Positions 6,000 to 6,101 of a stretch of DNA of 6,101 nucleotides are shown piece by piece. Source of the DNA: RGIG4608 sp045651165. GTDB lineage: Bacteria > Bacillota > Clostridia > Oscillospirales > CAG-272. The stretch is from positions 1 to 6,101 of the forward strand of contig JAZRRX010000055.1 in assembly GCA_045651165.1 (NCBI GenBank), given 5' to 3'. The notes under the pieces are model-generated. The model did not search any database, was not told where the DNA came from, and saw only the letters and a list, made by a program, of their open reading frames with translations. Made by a program: the position numbers and the translations under genes. Positions within the stretch are counted from its first letter, which is position 1. Every line of letters begins with the position of its first letter.

Positions 6000-6025
6000 T
6001 AGGGGGATTTTGAAAAATCCCCCTA
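6000..6025. repeat. Perfect inverted repeat, arms of 12 bases
   Basis: TAGGGGGATTTT (6000-6011) and its exact complement (6014-6025) are separated by GA. As RNA it would form a hairpin of about 10 pairs with five G-C pairs. There is no T-run directly after it on either strand, so it is not a standard terminator. It lies about 40 bases downstream of the predicted plus-strand start site, in the leader of that transcript. Confidence 0.75.
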
Positions 6026-6073
6026 TAACCCCAAAACTTTTTAAACCTATTTAAAGTCAAATTTCGCGCAAAT

Positions 6074-6092
6074 TGTGTTGTTACACAACACA
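6074..6092. promoter_or_regulatory. 19-base palindrome, candidate repressor operator
   Basis: TGTGTTGT (6074-6081) and ACAACACA (6085-6092) are perfect complements around TAC. A three-base centre is poor for an RNA hairpin but good for a site bound by a dimeric DNA-binding protein. It sits near the right edge of the control region, so the gene it may regulate is beyond the window. Confidence 0.5.
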
Positions 6093-6101
6093 TAACGATT
6101 T

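Larger units (their letters stand above)
5774..6101. other. Non-coding control region between the packaging operon and whatever lies to the right
   Basis: No convincing gene lies in these roughly 330 A+T-rich bases. From left to right the region holds the terS ribosome binding site, a minus-strand TATAAT box (5844-5849) and four 10-base direct repeats (5861-5900). A good plus-strand promoter (5925-5953), a 26-base hairpin (6000-6025) and a 19-base palindrome (6074-6092) follow. The two promoters point away from each other with the repeats between them, the usual layout of a divergent switch region in phages and their satellites. The plus-strand transcript would leave the window at its right edge. 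Confidence 0.7.

Noticed and set aside
6000..6025. Intrinsic terminator
   Set aside because: No T-run follows the stem on either strand; the nearest run on the plus strand is more than 10 bases away.

Overview
The window is low-GC DNA with a host-like tRNA operon at the left and a phage-type DNA packaging and head operon filling most of the rest. Everything clearly functional is on the minus strand. The Val-Asp-Phe-Gly tRNA order, the sigma-A-type promoters, the AAAGGA/GGAGG ribosome binding sites and the flavour of the phage proteins suggest a low-GC Gram-positive bacterium, most likely a member of the Clostridia. This is inference from pattern, not from a database match.

Region by region: positions 1-379 carry tRNA-Gly(GCC, cut by the window edge), tRNA-Phe(GAA), tRNA-Asp(GTC) and tRNA-Val(TAC). 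They are read right to left from a consensus promoter at 410-438. A strong hairpin terminator at 499-530 closes the phage-type operon only about 60 bases upstream of that promoter. From right to left (the order of transcription), 5773-536 encodes terminase small subunit, terminase large subunit, portal, scaffold, major capsid protein and a last protein that is probably a head completion or connector component. Spacing is tight: a 4-base overlap between terS and terL, an 8-base overlap between portal and scaffold, and gaps of 41, 29-30 and 6 bases elsewhere. Positions 5774-6101 are a non-coding control region. It contains a minus-strand TATAAT box, four 10-base direct repeats next to it, a diverging plus-strand promoter, a 26-base hairpin and a 19-base palindrome.

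The genes form a coherent minimal machine. TerS would recognise the DNA, TerL would pump and cut it through the portal ring, and the capsid protein would assemble on the scaffold into a P22-like (HK97-fold) head closed by the last protein. What is missing is notable: the operon ends at a terminator with no tail, lysis or protease genes, directly against host tRNA genes. Options are a capsid-forming satellite that borrows tails, a podovirus-type prophage whose other genes lie to the right of the window, or a decayed or domesticated head module. One sign of decay (or of a sequencing error) is that terS has no usable start codon in its own frame. An ATG with a ribosome binding site lies just upstream, out of frame by one base.
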